This document shows positions 9,463 to 19,367 of a stretch of DNA of 64,000 nucleotides, piece by piece; the first letter of the stretch is position 1, and every line of letters starts with the position of its first letter. Position numbers and translations under genes: made by a program. This DNA is from an uncultured Shimia sp. (GTDB lineage Bacteria > Pseudomonadota > Alphaproteobacteria > Rhodobacterales > Rhodobacteraceae), in NCBI RefSeq assembly GCF_913054185.1, contig NZ_CAJXIV010000001.1:1-64000 (forward strand), given 5' to 3'. The notes beneath the pieces were generated by a model. That model had not been told where the DNA came from. It ran no database searches and was given only the letters and a program-made list of their open reading frames with translations.

Positions 9463-10875
9463 TTAAGTGCCACAGAAAGTTTGCGAGACTATTTCGGAAG
9501 CTGTGGGCGGGGCGGTCAGATTTGTCCAATCAGGATTGGCATCATATGGGTTTTCCAAGGCGTCGTTTAGTTGATGAAACAGCGAGAAGTCGCCTGACAC
9601 CGCTTGGGAAATCATCGCCTCAATTTGGTGATTCCGCGGGATAACAAAGGGATTGGCTTTTCGCATTATGTCGTTGGGGGCAGCATGCTGCAGCGCCAAG
9701 CGATCTCGCCAATGCGCGCTCCAATCCTGGAAGTCTGGGTGGGCCGCTACATCCAAAGGCGCTGTAGGGTTGTCTGTCAAATCCCGGAAAGTGTTGGTAA
9801 AATCAGTTTTTTGGTCGGTCATTATGGAGAGCAGTTGTGTGACAAGCACCTCATCACCCTCTGCGACCTCCGCAATGCCGAGTTTTTTACCAAATGCTTC
9901 CCGCCAGGACCGTCTCAGCAAGTCGGGCATGTCATTTACAAGGTTGGTGAACTCTTCGACTGCGGCCTCTGAATTTGCTTCGAGGGGCAGGAGAGAAGTC
10001 GCCAATTGTGCCATATTCCACGCAATGATTTGTGGCTGGTTTCCATAGGCATAGCGTCCATGCCGGTCTATGGATGAGAATACTTGGCCCGGGTGGAAGG
10101 CGTCCATGAAAGCGCAGGGTCCGTAGTCGATGGTTTCGCCGGAAATAGCGCAGTTGTCGGTGTTCATGACACCATGAATGAAGCCAACGGACATCCATTT
10201 GGCGATCAGGTTGGCTTGTTGGGCGATAACCGCTTTCAGGAAGGCCGCCGGCGTCTCTGCGCCCGGGTAATGACGTGCGCAGGCGTAGTCCATAAGAGAC
10301 TGTAAACCTTCGATATCTTGGCGCGCGGCCAGGGCTTGAAAAGTGCCGACACGAATATGGCTTGAAGCCACACGGGTGAGAACGGCGCCGGGCAGAGGCC
10401 GGTCTCGCATAATCTCTTCGCCGGTTTCGACGGCGGCCAAGGCGCGGGTTGTCGGGATGCCAAGCGCGTGCATGGCTTCGGACACAACATATTCCCGCAA
10501 CACTGGTCCCAGCCAGGCGCGGCCATCGCCCCGTCGCGCGTAAGGTGTTGGGCCGGACCCTTTGAGCTGGATGTCGTACCCTTTTGATTCACCAAGTAGA
10601 ACTGCGCGACCGTCACCCATTTGCGGGTTCCAATTGCCAAATTGGTGTCCTGCATAGTGCTGGGCAATTGGATCGGCACCTTCGGGAAGGGTGGTCCCGG
10701 AAAACACTTGAGCCAGCTCCAGGTCGTCCTCGGCGCCTGTGATGCCCAGTGCAGAGGCCAAAGGGCGATTGAATTCGACCAGTTTAGGTGCGCGAACTGG
10801 GTAGGGTTTTTGATGTGAAAACAAGCGGTTGGGCAAGTCCACATAGGTGTTCTCAAATGGGATGTGCAGAGTCAT
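9463..10875 (-). CDS. selO: SelO/YdiU family protein adenylyltransferase (Cys form, C-terminus ...TFCGT)
   Basis: GHQFGNWNPQMGDGRAVLLGE, KGSGPTPYARRGDGRAWLGPVLREY, GFIHGVMNTDNCAISGETIDYGPCAFMD signatures; Cys third from the C-terminus. Confidence 0.92.
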   Translation of the reverse strand: MTLHIPFENTYVDLPNRLFSHQKPYPVRAPKLVEFNRPLASALGITGAEDDLELAQVFSGTTLPEGADPIAQHYAGHQFGNWNPQMGDGRAVLLGESKGYDIQLKGSGPTPYARRGDGRAWLGPVLREYVVSEAMHALGIPTTRALAAVETGEEIMRDRPLPGAVLTRVASSHIRVGTFQALAARQDIEGLQSLMDYACARHYPGAETPAAFLKAVIAQQANLIAKWMSVGFIHGVMNTDNCAISGETIDYGPCAFMDAFHPGQVFSSIDRHGRYAYGNQPQIIAWNMAQLATSLLPLEANSEAAVEEFTNLVNDMPDLLRRSWREAFGKKLGIAEVAEGDEVLVTQLLSIMTDQKTDFTNTFRDLTDNPTAPLDVAAHPDFQDWSAHWRDRLALQHAAPNDIMRKANPFVIPRNHQIEAMISQAVSGDFSLFHQLNDALENPYDANPDWTNLTAPPTASEIVSQTFCGT

Positions 10876-10976
10876 AGGCGCAGCATAGTGGGCTTTGAGT
10901 AGAATGCCACTGTTGGTGCCTCACAAGGCTGCGATTGCGCGCGCAGCCATGTAAAGTTGATGGCGAGTTTTGAACC

Positions 10977-11918
10977 CTAAAGGCGGCTAAGGCGTTCTGT
11001 TAGAAGGGAAAAGAACCCATCAGAATTCAGGTCTCCGACAAAGAGCGCGTTGGGTTTGCGATCAGTGACCCGCCACCAATCTGCGACGGTCATGCCCATT
11101 GTTAACTCTGAAGTGGCTTCGATCTCCACGTTGATGTGACGCCCCGAGAACAGCGATGGTTGGATTAGATAAGCAGTCACACAAGGGTCATGCAGAGGTG
11201 CGCCGTCGGACCCATACTTCTCTTTGTCAAACCGTTCAAAGAAATCAGTCATTTCCGCGACCGCTGTGCCAACTTTGGTACCAATATTGCGGAAAGCGTC
11301 GTTGCGCGATGGGGTGACCAAAGCCTTGTGAGTGACATCCAGCGGCATCACAACAATTGGAACGCCAGATTTAAACACGATATCTGCGGCTTGAGGGTCT
11401 ACGTAGATGTTGAACTCCGCAGCGGGGGTGATGTTGCCGACTTCGAAGTAAGCGCCGCCCATCAGGATAATTTCCTGAACCTTTTCAACAACATCTGGCG
11501 CCTTTTCAAAAGCTGTTCCGATGTTGGTCAAGGGGCCAAGCGGGCAAAGAGTGACTGTTCCGGCGTCATGGGCGCGAAGTGTGTCGATAATAAAGTCAAC
11601 TGCGTGCTGTGCTTCTACTGTCATCACTGGATCAGGAAGAACCGGGCCATTGAGGCCAGTTTTGCCGTGGACGTGTTCAGCCGTGACCAACTCTCGCCCC
11701 ATGGGGCGGTCACACCCTTCGAATACCTTTGTCTCGGGCTTACCAGCTAACTCGCAGACAATACGCGCATTTTTTGAAGTCAGGGCCAGCGGTACATTAC
11801 CCGCAACCGCGGTGATGCCAAGAACATCGATCTCTTCTGGGCTGGCCAATGCCAAGAGAATGGCGACGGCGTCGTCCTGACCTGGGTCCGTGTCGATGAT
11901 GATCTTGCGCGCGCTCAT
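10977..11918 (-). CDS. Nucleoside hydrolase
   Basis: MSARKIIIDTDPGQDDAVAILLAL signature; start chosen at internal Met before the DTDPGxDD motif. Confidence 0.92.
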   Translation of the reverse strand: MSARKIIIDTDPGQDDAVAILLALASPEEIDVLGITAVAGNVPLALTSKNARIVCELAGKPETKVFEGCDRPMGRELVTAEHVHGKTGLNGPVLPDPVMTVEAQHAVDFIIDTLRAHDAGTVTLCPLGPLTNIGTAFEKAPDVVEKVQEIILMGGAYFEVGNITPAAEFNIYVDPQAADIVFKSGVPIVVMPLDVTHKALVTPSRNDAFRNIGTKVGTAVAEMTDFFERFDKEKYGSDGAPLHDPCVTAYLIQPSLFSGRHINVEIEATSELTMGMTVADWWRVTDRKPNALFVGDLNSDGFFSLLTERLSRL

Positions 11919-12202
11919 GATGTGCCCTCGTAGCTGTTGGAAGCCGCACCCTGTCAAGGTGCGAAGTACTTGTCTAGCACGGATCAGGAAGGGTGCGTAG
12001 AAAATTTACCAAACGGTCCAAATTTGCAGAAATTTCGCGTCGGTATCGCGTCTGTTTTGCGGAGGTGGAAATTGGGGACGTCGCGCTGCTGTTGCACGAT
12101 TATGTTAACCCGCCGTGCGGTGGCTGTTTTATTGTTGCGTCGCCCTGACATACCAGAAAGTCTGCGCGTAAAGCGGAAGCTGAAGGAAAACAACCGGTGG
12201 GA

Positions 12203-14377
12203 ATGACAAATCAAACCACGCTGACCCGGGACTTGGTGTTGGTTGGCGGCGGTCATGCCCATGCGTTGATGTTGCGCATGTGGGGCATGAAGCCTGTCCA
12301 GGGCGTTCAGGTCACGTTGATCAATCCGGGGCCAACCGCGCCGTATTCGGGCATGTTGCCGGGGCATATCGCAGGGCATTACACACGTGATGATTTGGAG
12401 ATCGATTTGGTCAAGCTGGCCCGGTTTGCCGGTGTGCGGGTGATTTTTGGCGCGGCGGATAGGATTGATGCTGAGCGCAAGGTGATCCATGTGACGGGAC
12501 TCGGCGAAGTGGCTTATGATCTGGCATCCTTGGACGTGGGATTGCATGCGCAGGTGCAGCATATTCCAGGATTTAAAGCGCACGGGATTGGAGCAAAGCC
12601 GCTGGATGGCTATGCGGATCGCTGGGCCGCGTATGTGCAGCAGGTGACCGCAGGCGCAAAGCAAGGCCAAGTGGCTGTGATCGGCGGCGGTGTGGCTGGG
12701 TGTGAACTGGCGTTGGCCATGGCCTACAAGCTGCAAGGGCTGGGCAGGCAAAACTGCGTGACGCTAATCGAGGCCCAAACCAAATTGGCCAGTGCAATCC
12801 CTGGAGCCGACCGGATTTTGCGGGAAGAGATGCTTCGTTTGGGTGTCACGGTGGTTAGTTCGGTTGAAGTTGAAGCCGTCACAGCGGCGGCGGTAAAACT
12901 GCGCGGGTATTCCGATGTGGTTTCAGAGTTCACCGTCGGAACTGCTGGCGGGTTTGCCCACGAATGGCTGGCGGCTTCGGACTTACCAAAGGATCGCGAT
13001 GGTTTTGTGCAGGTGGATGACCGGCTCTTGGTTTCGGGACGGCAAGATCTGTTTGCGGTGGGCGATTGCGCGGCCTTGATGGCAAGTCCCCGACCTAAGG
13101 CCGGAGTTTTTGCCGTGCGGGCAGCGCCTGTGCTTTACAATAATATTTCCGCTGCGTTGACAGGTGGCGAGATGAAGGCGTTTCAGCCACAAGCCGATTA
13201 CTTGAAGCTCATGTCCTTGGGCAGCAAAGATGCAATGGCCGCAAAGTGGGGACGTTGTTTGTCTATGCCGAAGGTAAAACTATGGCGGTGGAAAGATCAT
13301 ATAGATCAGAGTTTTATGCGGAAGTTTTCCGAGTTTCCTGAGATGAAGCTACCCGAACCAGCTGGACCTGTGGCGCTTGGCGCGCGGGATGCGCAAATGT
13401 TGTGTGGTGGGTGTGGTGCCAAAGTGGCACCAGGGCAGCTCAGCACGGCTTTGGCGGAGATGCCGCCGGTTCAGCGCCGCGATGTGCTGCAAGGCGTGGG
13501 GGATGATGCTGCTGTGCTGGACATTGGCGGCCAAAAACAGGTGATGAGTGTCGACCATCTGCGCGGGTTTGTGATGGATCACGGGTTGATGGGACGCATT
13601 GCGACCGTGCACGCGCTTGGAGACGTCTGGGCCATGGGCGCAAAACCGCAATCAGCGTTGTTGTCGGTGACGCTGCCACGCATGACGCCAGCGTTGCAGG
13701 CGCGGGCGATGCGCGAGGTTCTGGACGGTGTTGGGGATGTTGTACGTGGCGCGGGCGCGGAGATTGTAGGCGGGCATTCGACCATGGGAGCCGAGTTGAC
13801 CATAGGCCTCACGGTCACGGGTTTGCTTGAGGATGATGCGATCACTTTAGCCGGGGCAAAGGCTGGGGATGTGTTGATCCTGACGCGGCCCATTGGGTCA
13901 GGCACGCTTTTGGCAGCTGAGATGCAGGGCAAAGCAGTCGGGCGTGATGTGGCGGCGCTTTACGAAGTCATGGCACGCCCGCAGGGCGATGCGGCGGCGA
14001 TTTTACAAGGTGCCCATGCAATGACCGATGTGACCGGCTTTGGTTTGGCTGGGCATTTGATGATGATGTGTCGGGCTTCAGGTGTGGCGGCCGAGATTTG
14101 TTTGGCCGATGTGCCGGTCTATGCGGGGGCAGAGGCGTTGGCCGACGCGGGGCAGCGCAGCACGATTTATGAGGACAATAGGTTGGCTGCTCCGGTGTTT
14201 GGGCCTGACAGCGCTATGATGGCTTTGCTGCATGATCCGCAGACTTCGGGTGGGTTTCTAGCGGCGGTCGCGGCGGATGAGGGGATTGCACTTGTGGCGC
14301 AGTTGCGTGCAGCGGGCCATGACGCAGCAGTGATTGGTGAGGTGAGTGCTGGAGAGCCGTCGATCACTCTGAGCTGA
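12203..14377 (+). CDS. selD: Selenide, water dikinase SelD with N-terminal NADH-dehydrogenase-like FAD oxidoreductase domain
   Basis: N-terminal LVLVGGGHAHALMLRMW...VAVIGGGVAGCELALA oxidoreductase; C-terminal GGCGAKVAPGQL (catalytic Cys/Lys) and GVGDDAAVLD, AMTDVTGFGLAGHL SelD motifs. Alternative start at 12197. Confidence 0.92.
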   Translation: MTNQTTLTRDLVLVGGGHAHALMLRMWGMKPVQGVQVTLINPGPTAPYSGMLPGHIAGHYTRDDLEIDLVKLARFAGVRVIFGAADRIDAERKVIHVTGLGEVAYDLASLDVGLHAQVQHIPGFKAHGIGAKPLDGYADRWAAYVQQVTAGAKQGQVAVIGGGVAGCELALAMAYKLQGLGRQNCVTLIEAQTKLASAIPGADRILREEMLRLGVTVVSSVEVEAVTAAAVKLRGYSDVVSEFTVGTAGGFAHEWLAASDLPKDRDGFVQVDDRLLVSGRQDLFAVGDCAALMASPRPKAGVFAVRAAPVLYNNISAALTGGEMKAFQPQADYLKLMSLGSKDAMAAKWGRCLSMPKVKLWRWKDHIDQSFMRKFSEFPEMKLPEPAGPVALGARDAQMLCGGCGAKVAPGQLSTALAEMPPVQRRDVLQGVGDDAAVLDIGGQKQVMSVDHLRGFVMDHGLMGRIATVHALGDVWAMGAKPQSALLSVTLPRMTPALQARAMREVLDGVGDVVRGAGAEIVGGHSTMGAELTIGLTVTGLLEDDAITLAGAKAGDVLILTRPIGSGTLLAAEMQGKAVGRDVAALYEVMARPQGDAAAILQGAHAMTDVTGFGLAGHLMMMCRASGVAAEICLADVPVYAGAEALADAGQRSTIYEDNRLAAPVFGPDSAMMALLHDPQTSGGFLAAVAADEGIALVAQLRAAGHDAAVIGEVSAGEPSITLS

Positions 14378-15434
14378 TCAACTTGGCTGCACAGACCGCG
14401 AGTGTCTCATCGCTGAGATCAGGGAGGGCAATTTCCTCTGCGTCTGGCGCGTGGGCGCGGGAGATGCGGGCGTAGCGGGGATCGTAGTGTGTTTCGATCA
14501 AAGCCTGGGCGAGGGGTTTGAAGTCCTGTGCGTTGGCGAGGGCTTTCCACTGCGCCACTTTTTCGTGACCGTGGTAGCGCGTGAGCATGTTCAATACTGT
14601 GGCGAGTTTGGTGCCGTCGGACAGCATGTCCGGATAGGCAGAGATCAAATGTTTGACACGGGCCTCGAGCGGCGCGGTAAGGCGCAGGTTGGGGGCGGCA
14701 ATCATCGCCTGCCATAACACGGGCGGGATGATCAGACGGCCAATCTTGGAGCTTTCCGCTTCAACATAGACGGGGCGCTCTGGTTGTAGCTTGGCGATGC
14801 CCATTGCGAGGCGGCTTTCAAAAGCTTTCTGGCTGGGTTGGCTTTCACTCATGGGCCCAAAAAGACTGCCGCGATGTTCCGCCATGGCCTCAAGATCAAG
14901 CGTTTGCGCGCCTTGCTCAATTAGGTGATCCAATAGGCGGGTTTTGGCGGTGCCGGTGCCGCCGTCGATCACTACAATGGGGCAGGGCATCACGCCTTCA
15001 TAAAGTGCTTTGGAGACCAAGCGTCGATAAGCTTGATAGCCGCCCTCAATCGTGTCGGCGCGCCATCCAATTTGTTTGAGGATAATCGCCACAGAGCCGG
15101 ACCGCTGGCCACCGCGCCAGCAGTAGACCAAGGGTTTATAGCTGCCTTCTTTCTCAGACAGTGGGCCTTCGAGGTGGGTGGCCACGTTGCGCGCCACAAT
15201 CGCCGCCCCAATTTTGCGCGCTTTGAACGGGTCTTCCTGCACGTAGATGGTGCCAACCCGCGCACGTTCCTCGTTGGACATGGCCGGAAGGTTGATCGCG
15301 TCGGGTATGTGGTCTTCTGCAAACTCCGCCGGAGAACGCACGTCGATGATCTGATCAAACGGCAGAGTCGCGAGATCGGAGATTTGGGTCAGCGGGAGAG
15401 GCATGCACGAGTCCAAGTAAGGTGCCTTGTGCAT
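14364..15434 (-). CDS. mnmH: tRNA 2-selenouridine synthase MnmH (SelU/YbbB)
   Basis: N-terminal rhodanese IIDVRSPAEFAEDHIPDAINLP...VYCWRGGQRSGSVA and P-loop GGTGTAKTRLL. Confidence 0.92.
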   Translation of the reverse strand: MHKAPYLDSCMPLPLTQISDLATLPFDQIIDVRSPAEFAEDHIPDAINLPAMSNEERARVGTIYVQEDPFKARKIGAAIVARNVATHLEGPLSEKEGSYKPLVYCWRGGQRSGSVAIILKQIGWRADTIEGGYQAYRRLVSKALYEGVMPCPIVVIDGGTGTAKTRLLDHLIEQGAQTLDLEAMAEHRGSLFGPMSESQPSQKAFESRLAMGIAKLQPERPVYVEAESSKIGRLIIPPVLWQAMIAAPNLRLTAPLEARVKHLISAYPDMLSDGTKLATVLNMLTRYHGHEKVAQWKALANAQDFKPLAQALIETHYDPRYARISRAHAPDAEEIALPDLSDETLAVCAAKLISSE

Positions 15435-15484
15435 AGAGGCAAAGACCGCGGCGCGCCAGAGGGCGGGCCGCGGCCTATCGGCGC

Positions 15485-17515
15485 TTAATACGCAACCATG
15501 GTTAGCAACTCGTATTCCGCAACCATTTCATCGTCTTGGTTGGAGGCGGTGACATGCCAGCGCACCTCGCCGTATTCCTCGTTGCGTTTGGTCTTTTTCT
15601 TGACCGTCAGGCGTACCTTGAGGCTGTCGCCGGCCACAACCGGCTTCATGAAACGCAGGCTGTCGAGACCGGTATTGGCCAGCACAGGGCCTTCGTTTGG
15701 CTCCACAAACAGGCCTGCTGCAAACGACAAAAGCAGGTAGCCATGTGCCACGCGGCCCGGGAAGAACGGGTTTCGGGCGGCTGCGTCCTCATCCATGTGG
15801 GCATAGAAGGTGTCGCCGGTAAAGTTGGCGAAGTGTTCGATGTCCTCGAGAGTGATTTCGCGGGGATTTGTGTAGAGCGTTTCGCCAACGGCCAATTCCC
15901 CAAAGCGGCGGGTGAAGGGGTGGACCTCTGCGTCACTTTCTTTGGCGCCGGGCACCCAAGTGTTTCCGATCCCAGTGAGGATGTCCGGGCTGCCCTGGAT
16001 CGCCGTGCGTTGCATGTAGTGTTTCACGGCACGAATGCCACCAAGTTCTTCGCCGCCACCGGCGCGGCCTGGGCCGCCGTGAACCATATGGGGCAGGGGT
16101 GAGCCATGTCCGGTGCTTTCACCCATGCTGTCGCGGTTGTTGAAGTAAAGGCGGCCGTGAAAGGCACCTGCGCCTATGGCGACTTCGCGGGCAACCTCAG
16201 CGTCGTGGGTGATGATGGAGGCGACAAGCGAGCCTTGGCCTTTGTTGGCGAGTGCAATCGCGTGGTCCAGATCACGGTAGCCCATGAGGGTGGAGACGGG
16301 GCCAAACGCCTCTGAGGCGTGCACGTGGTGGGCGGCATCTGGCGAGGAACAGTGGAACAGCATGGGCGGAACAAAGGCGCCTTTGTTGGCGTTGGCACCT
16401 TCGACTGTGAAGTTTTCTGGGTTACCAAAAACACGCTCGGCCTCGGTGCCCAGCAGGGCGGCTTTTTCGAGTACGTCACGTTTTTGGCTGTTTGAGACCA
16501 GCGCGCCCATGCGCGTGCTTTCCAGACGTGGGTCGCCGATCACGGTTTTGGACAGGCGCGCGGAAAGCGCTTCGATCACCGCTTCAGTCGTGGAGTCCGG
16601 TGTAATGATACGGCGGATGGCGGTACATTTCTGGCCCGCTTTGGTGGTCATTTCGCGGCTGACCTCTTTGATGAAGAGGTCAAATTCTGGTGTGTCGGGT
16701 GTGGCATCTGGCCCCAGGATCGAGGCGTTCAGGCTGTCAGCCTCTGAGGTGAAGCGGACAGAGTTGCCCAAAATCAAAGGATTGGAACGCAGTTTTAGTG
16801 CTGTGTCAGCGGAGCCAGTGAAAGCCACAGCGTCTTGGCAAGTCAAGTGGTCCAGCATGTCACCTAAGCCGCCAGAAACCAGTTGTACGGCACCGTCGGG
16901 TAGAATGCCGCTGTCAATCATAAGGCGCACGCAGAGTTCGGTGACATAGCAAGTAGAGGTGGCCGGTTTCACAATTGCAGGAACACCGGCGAGCAGGGTT
17001 GGTGCGAGCTTTTCCAACATGCCCCAGACCGGGAAGTTGAACGCGTTGATGTGCACCGCGACGCCCTGGATTGGCGTGCAGATGTGTTGGCCCATAAAAG
17101 AACCGTTGCGGGAGAGTTGCTCCAACTCGCCATCCACGTAGATGGTGCTGTCTGGCATTTCGCGGCGGCCTTTGGAGGCAAACACCAGCATGGTGCCAAT
17201 GCCACCGTCGATGTCGATTTGATGATCAGCTTGGGTGGCGCCAGTGTTGAAGGAGAGCTCATACATCGGCTTGCGGTGCTCGCGCAGGTGCAAGGCGAGG
17301 GCCTTGAGCATGCGGGCGCGATCATGAAAGGTCATTTTGCGCAAAGCGGGTCCACCTACGGTGCGGGCGTAGTTCAACATGGCCTGCACATCGAGCTCGT
17401 CGTTGCCAGCGGTGGCGATAACTTCACCGGTGATGGCAGAGGCGATGTTGCGGGCACCGGCTCCGGGCGCAATCCATTGACCTGCGGCAAAGCTTGAAAC
17501 GTTTTGGATGGACAT
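15485..17515 (-). CDS. paaZ: Bifunctional oxepin-CoA hydrolase / 3-oxo-5,6-dehydrosuberyl-CoA semialdehyde dehydrogenase PaaZ
   Basis: Aldehyde dehydrogenase domain plus C-terminal MaoC-like hydratase; start MSIQNVSSFAAGQW at 17515. Confidence 0.93.
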   Translation of the reverse strand: MSIQNVSSFAAGQWIAPGAGARNIASAITGEVIATAGNDELDVQAMLNYARTVGGPALRKMTFHDRARMLKALALHLREHRKPMYELSFNTGATQADHQIDIDGGIGTMLVFASKGRREMPDSTIYVDGELEQLSRNGSFMGQHICTPIQGVAVHINAFNFPVWGMLEKLAPTLLAGVPAIVKPATSTCYVTELCVRLMIDSGILPDGAVQLVSGGLGDMLDHLTCQDAVAFTGSADTALKLRSNPLILGNSVRFTSEADSLNASILGPDATPDTPEFDLFIKEVSREMTTKAGQKCTAIRRIITPDSTTEAVIEALSARLSKTVIGDPRLESTRMGALVSNSQKRDVLEKAALLGTEAERVFGNPENFTVEGANANKGAFVPPMLFHCSSPDAAHHVHASEAFGPVSTLMGYRDLDHAIALANKGQGSLVASIITHDAEVAREVAIGAGAFHGRLYFNNRDSMGESTGHGSPLPHMVHGGPGRAGGGEELGGIRAVKHYMQRTAIQGSPDILTGIGNTWVPGAKESDAEVHPFTRRFGELAVGETLYTNPREITLEDIEHFANFTGDTFYAHMDEDAAARNPFFPGRVAHGYLLLSFAAGLFVEPNEGPVLANTGLDSLRFMKPVVAGDSLKVRLTVKKKTKRNEEYGEVRWHVTASNQDDEMVAEYELLTMVAY

Positions 17516-17554
17516 GGCTCTCTCCCCGATATGTCTCCGTGAATCATTTATTGA

Positions 17555-17568
17555 CCAACCGTTCGGTT
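17555..17568. promoter_or_regulatory. Candidate PaaR (TetR-family) operator between paaZ and paaI
   Basis: CCAACCGTTCGGTT inverted repeat (AACCG-TT-CGGTT) in the divergent paaZ/paaI promoter; similar core at 26538. Confidence 0.5.
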
Positions 17569-17610
17569 TATGCAAGCTGGAGGTTGAGGAGATTGTGTTG
17601 GGAGGCACAG

Positions 17611-18036
17611 ATGACGCCAAAAGAGCGGGCCGAGAAAAGCGCGGCTGCGATGTGGTCAACAGACCGCGCAAGCCAGTACATGGGCATGCAGATTGTTGAC
17701 GTGGACGAAGGGCAAGCGACGCTCATCATGACCGTGAAGCCGGAGCATTGTAACGGCCATGGCATTTGCCACGGTGGCTTCACCTTCACGCTGGCCGACA
17801 GCGCCTTTGCCTTTGCTTGCAACAGCCGCAATCAGGCAACCGTGGCACAGCACAACAACATTTCTTACATCGCGCCGGGACGTGAAGGGGATGTGCTGAC
17901 CGCGATGGCGCGTGAGGTAAGCCTCACCGGACGCAGCGGGATTTATGATGTGACCGTTTCCAATCAGGAAAATCAGGTGATTGCCGAATTTCGTGGGGCT
18001 TCGCGCGCGATCAAAGGCCATCTGTTTGAAGAATAA
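17611..18036 (+). CDS. paaI: Hydroxyphenylacetyl-CoA thioesterase PaaI
   Basis: Hotdog thioesterase, GHGICHGGFTFTLADSAFAFACNS; divergent from paaZ; start ATG at 17611. Confidence 0.92.
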   Translation: MTPKERAEKSAAAMWSTDRASQYMGMQIVDVDEGQATLIMTVKPEHCNGHGICHGGFTFTLADSAFAFACNSRNQATVAQHNNISYIAPGREGDVLTAMAREVSLTGRSGIYDVTVSNQENQVIAEFRGASRAIKGHLFEE

Positions 18037-18056
18037 ACGAAGTCGGGGAGAACGTT

Positions 18057-19367
18057 ATGAAAGACTTGTCACCACGCAAAGACGAGCTGGAAGCCATTGA
18101 AATTGCGTCGATTGATGAGATCCGCGCAACGCAGTTGGAGCGACTAAAATGGTCTCTCAATCATGCTTATGAAAACGTGTCGATGTACAAACAGCGGTTC
18201 GATGAGGCGGGCGTGCATCCAGACGATTTACAAAGCTTGAGTGATCTGTCGAAGTTCCCGTTTTCGTACAAAAATGACCTGCGCGACAATTATCCGTTTG
18301 GGCTTTTGGCCGTGCCACGCCAGCAGATCGCACGGTTGCATGCGTCGTCTGGTACTACGGGCAAACCAACGGTTGTGGGGTACACCAAAGGTGACATCGA
18401 CAACTGGGCCGACCTGATGGCACGCAGCCTGCGGGCGTCAGGATTACGCGCCGGTGATTTAGTGCACAATGCCTATGGCTATGGGCTGTTCACAGGCGGG
18501 CTGGGCGCGCACTATGGTATTGAGCGTTTGGGCGCGACAGTGGTGCCAATGAGTGGCGGGCAGACCGAAAAGCAGGTTGGCTTGATCACCGATTTTCAAC
18601 CGGACGGAATTATGGTCACGCCAAGTTATATGCTCAATATCCTGGAGCAATATCATAAGCTTGGCATGGACCCACGAGAGAGCTCTTTGTCGGTGGGTGT
18701 GTTTGGGGCGGAGCCCTGGACTGATGCGATGCGCAAAGAGGTAGAAGCTGCCTTTGATATGCACGCAGTGGATATTTACGGGCTCAGCGAAATCATGGGG
18801 CCGGGCGTGGCCAATGAATGTGTGGAAACCAAAGATGGGCCGGTGATTTGGGAAGATCACTTCTACCCGGAGGTGATCAACCCAGAGACCGGCGAAGTCT
18901 GTGAGGATGGTGAATTGGGGGAGTTGGTGTTCACGACGTTGACCAAAGAAGGCCTACCGATGATCCGCTACCGCACGCGGGATCTGACACGGCTTTTGCC
19001 TGGAACGGCACGGTCAATGCGGCGGATGGAGAAAATCACAGGCCGGTCAGATGACATGATCATCCTGAGAGGCGTCAATGTGTTTCCGTCTCAAGTTGAA
19101 GAGCAGGTGCTTGCGACCGGTGGGCTTGCGCCATATTACCAAATTGAACTGTATAAATCGGGCCGCATGGACGCAATGCGGGTGTTTGTGGAAGCCACGC
19201 CAACGGCGGCGGACAATCTTTCAAAAACCGCGTCAGCACGTATGTTGACCAAGCACATCAAGGATATGATTGGCGTGTCAGTTGAAGTGATTGTAGGCGA
19301 ACCTGGCGACGTGGAGCGCAGCCAAGGCAAAGCCAAGCGTGTGGTGGACAATCGAGGCGGCAACTGA
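18057..19367 (+). CDS. paaK: Phenylacetate-CoA ligase PaaK
   Basis: LHASSGTTGKPTVVGYT AMP-binding motif; DIYGLSEIMGPGVANEC. Confidence 0.95.
   Translation: MKDLSPRKDELEAIEIASIDEIRATQLERLKWSLNHAYENVSMYKQRFDEAGVHPDDLQSLSDLSKFPFSYKNDLRDNYPFGLLAVPRQQIARLHASSGTTGKPTVVGYTKGDIDNWADLMARSLRASGLRAGDLVHNAYGYGLFTGGLGAHYGIERLGATVVPMSGGQTEKQVGLITDFQPDGIMVTPSYMLNILEQYHKLGMDPRESSLSVGVFGAEPWTDAMRKEVEAAFDMHAVDIYGLSEIMGPGVANECVETKDGPVIWEDHFYPEVINPETGEVCEDGELGELVFTTLTKEGLPMIRYRTRDLTRLLPGTARSMRRMEKITGRSDDMIILRGVNVFPSQVEEQVLATGGLAPYYQIELYKSGRMDAMRVFVEATPTAADNLSKTASARMLTKHIKDMIGVSVEVIVGEPGDVERSQGKAKRVVDNRGGN

Noticed and set aside
11984-12751. 255-aa minus-strand ORF
   Set aside because: Antisense to the N-terminal oxidoreductase domain of SelD; no domain features.
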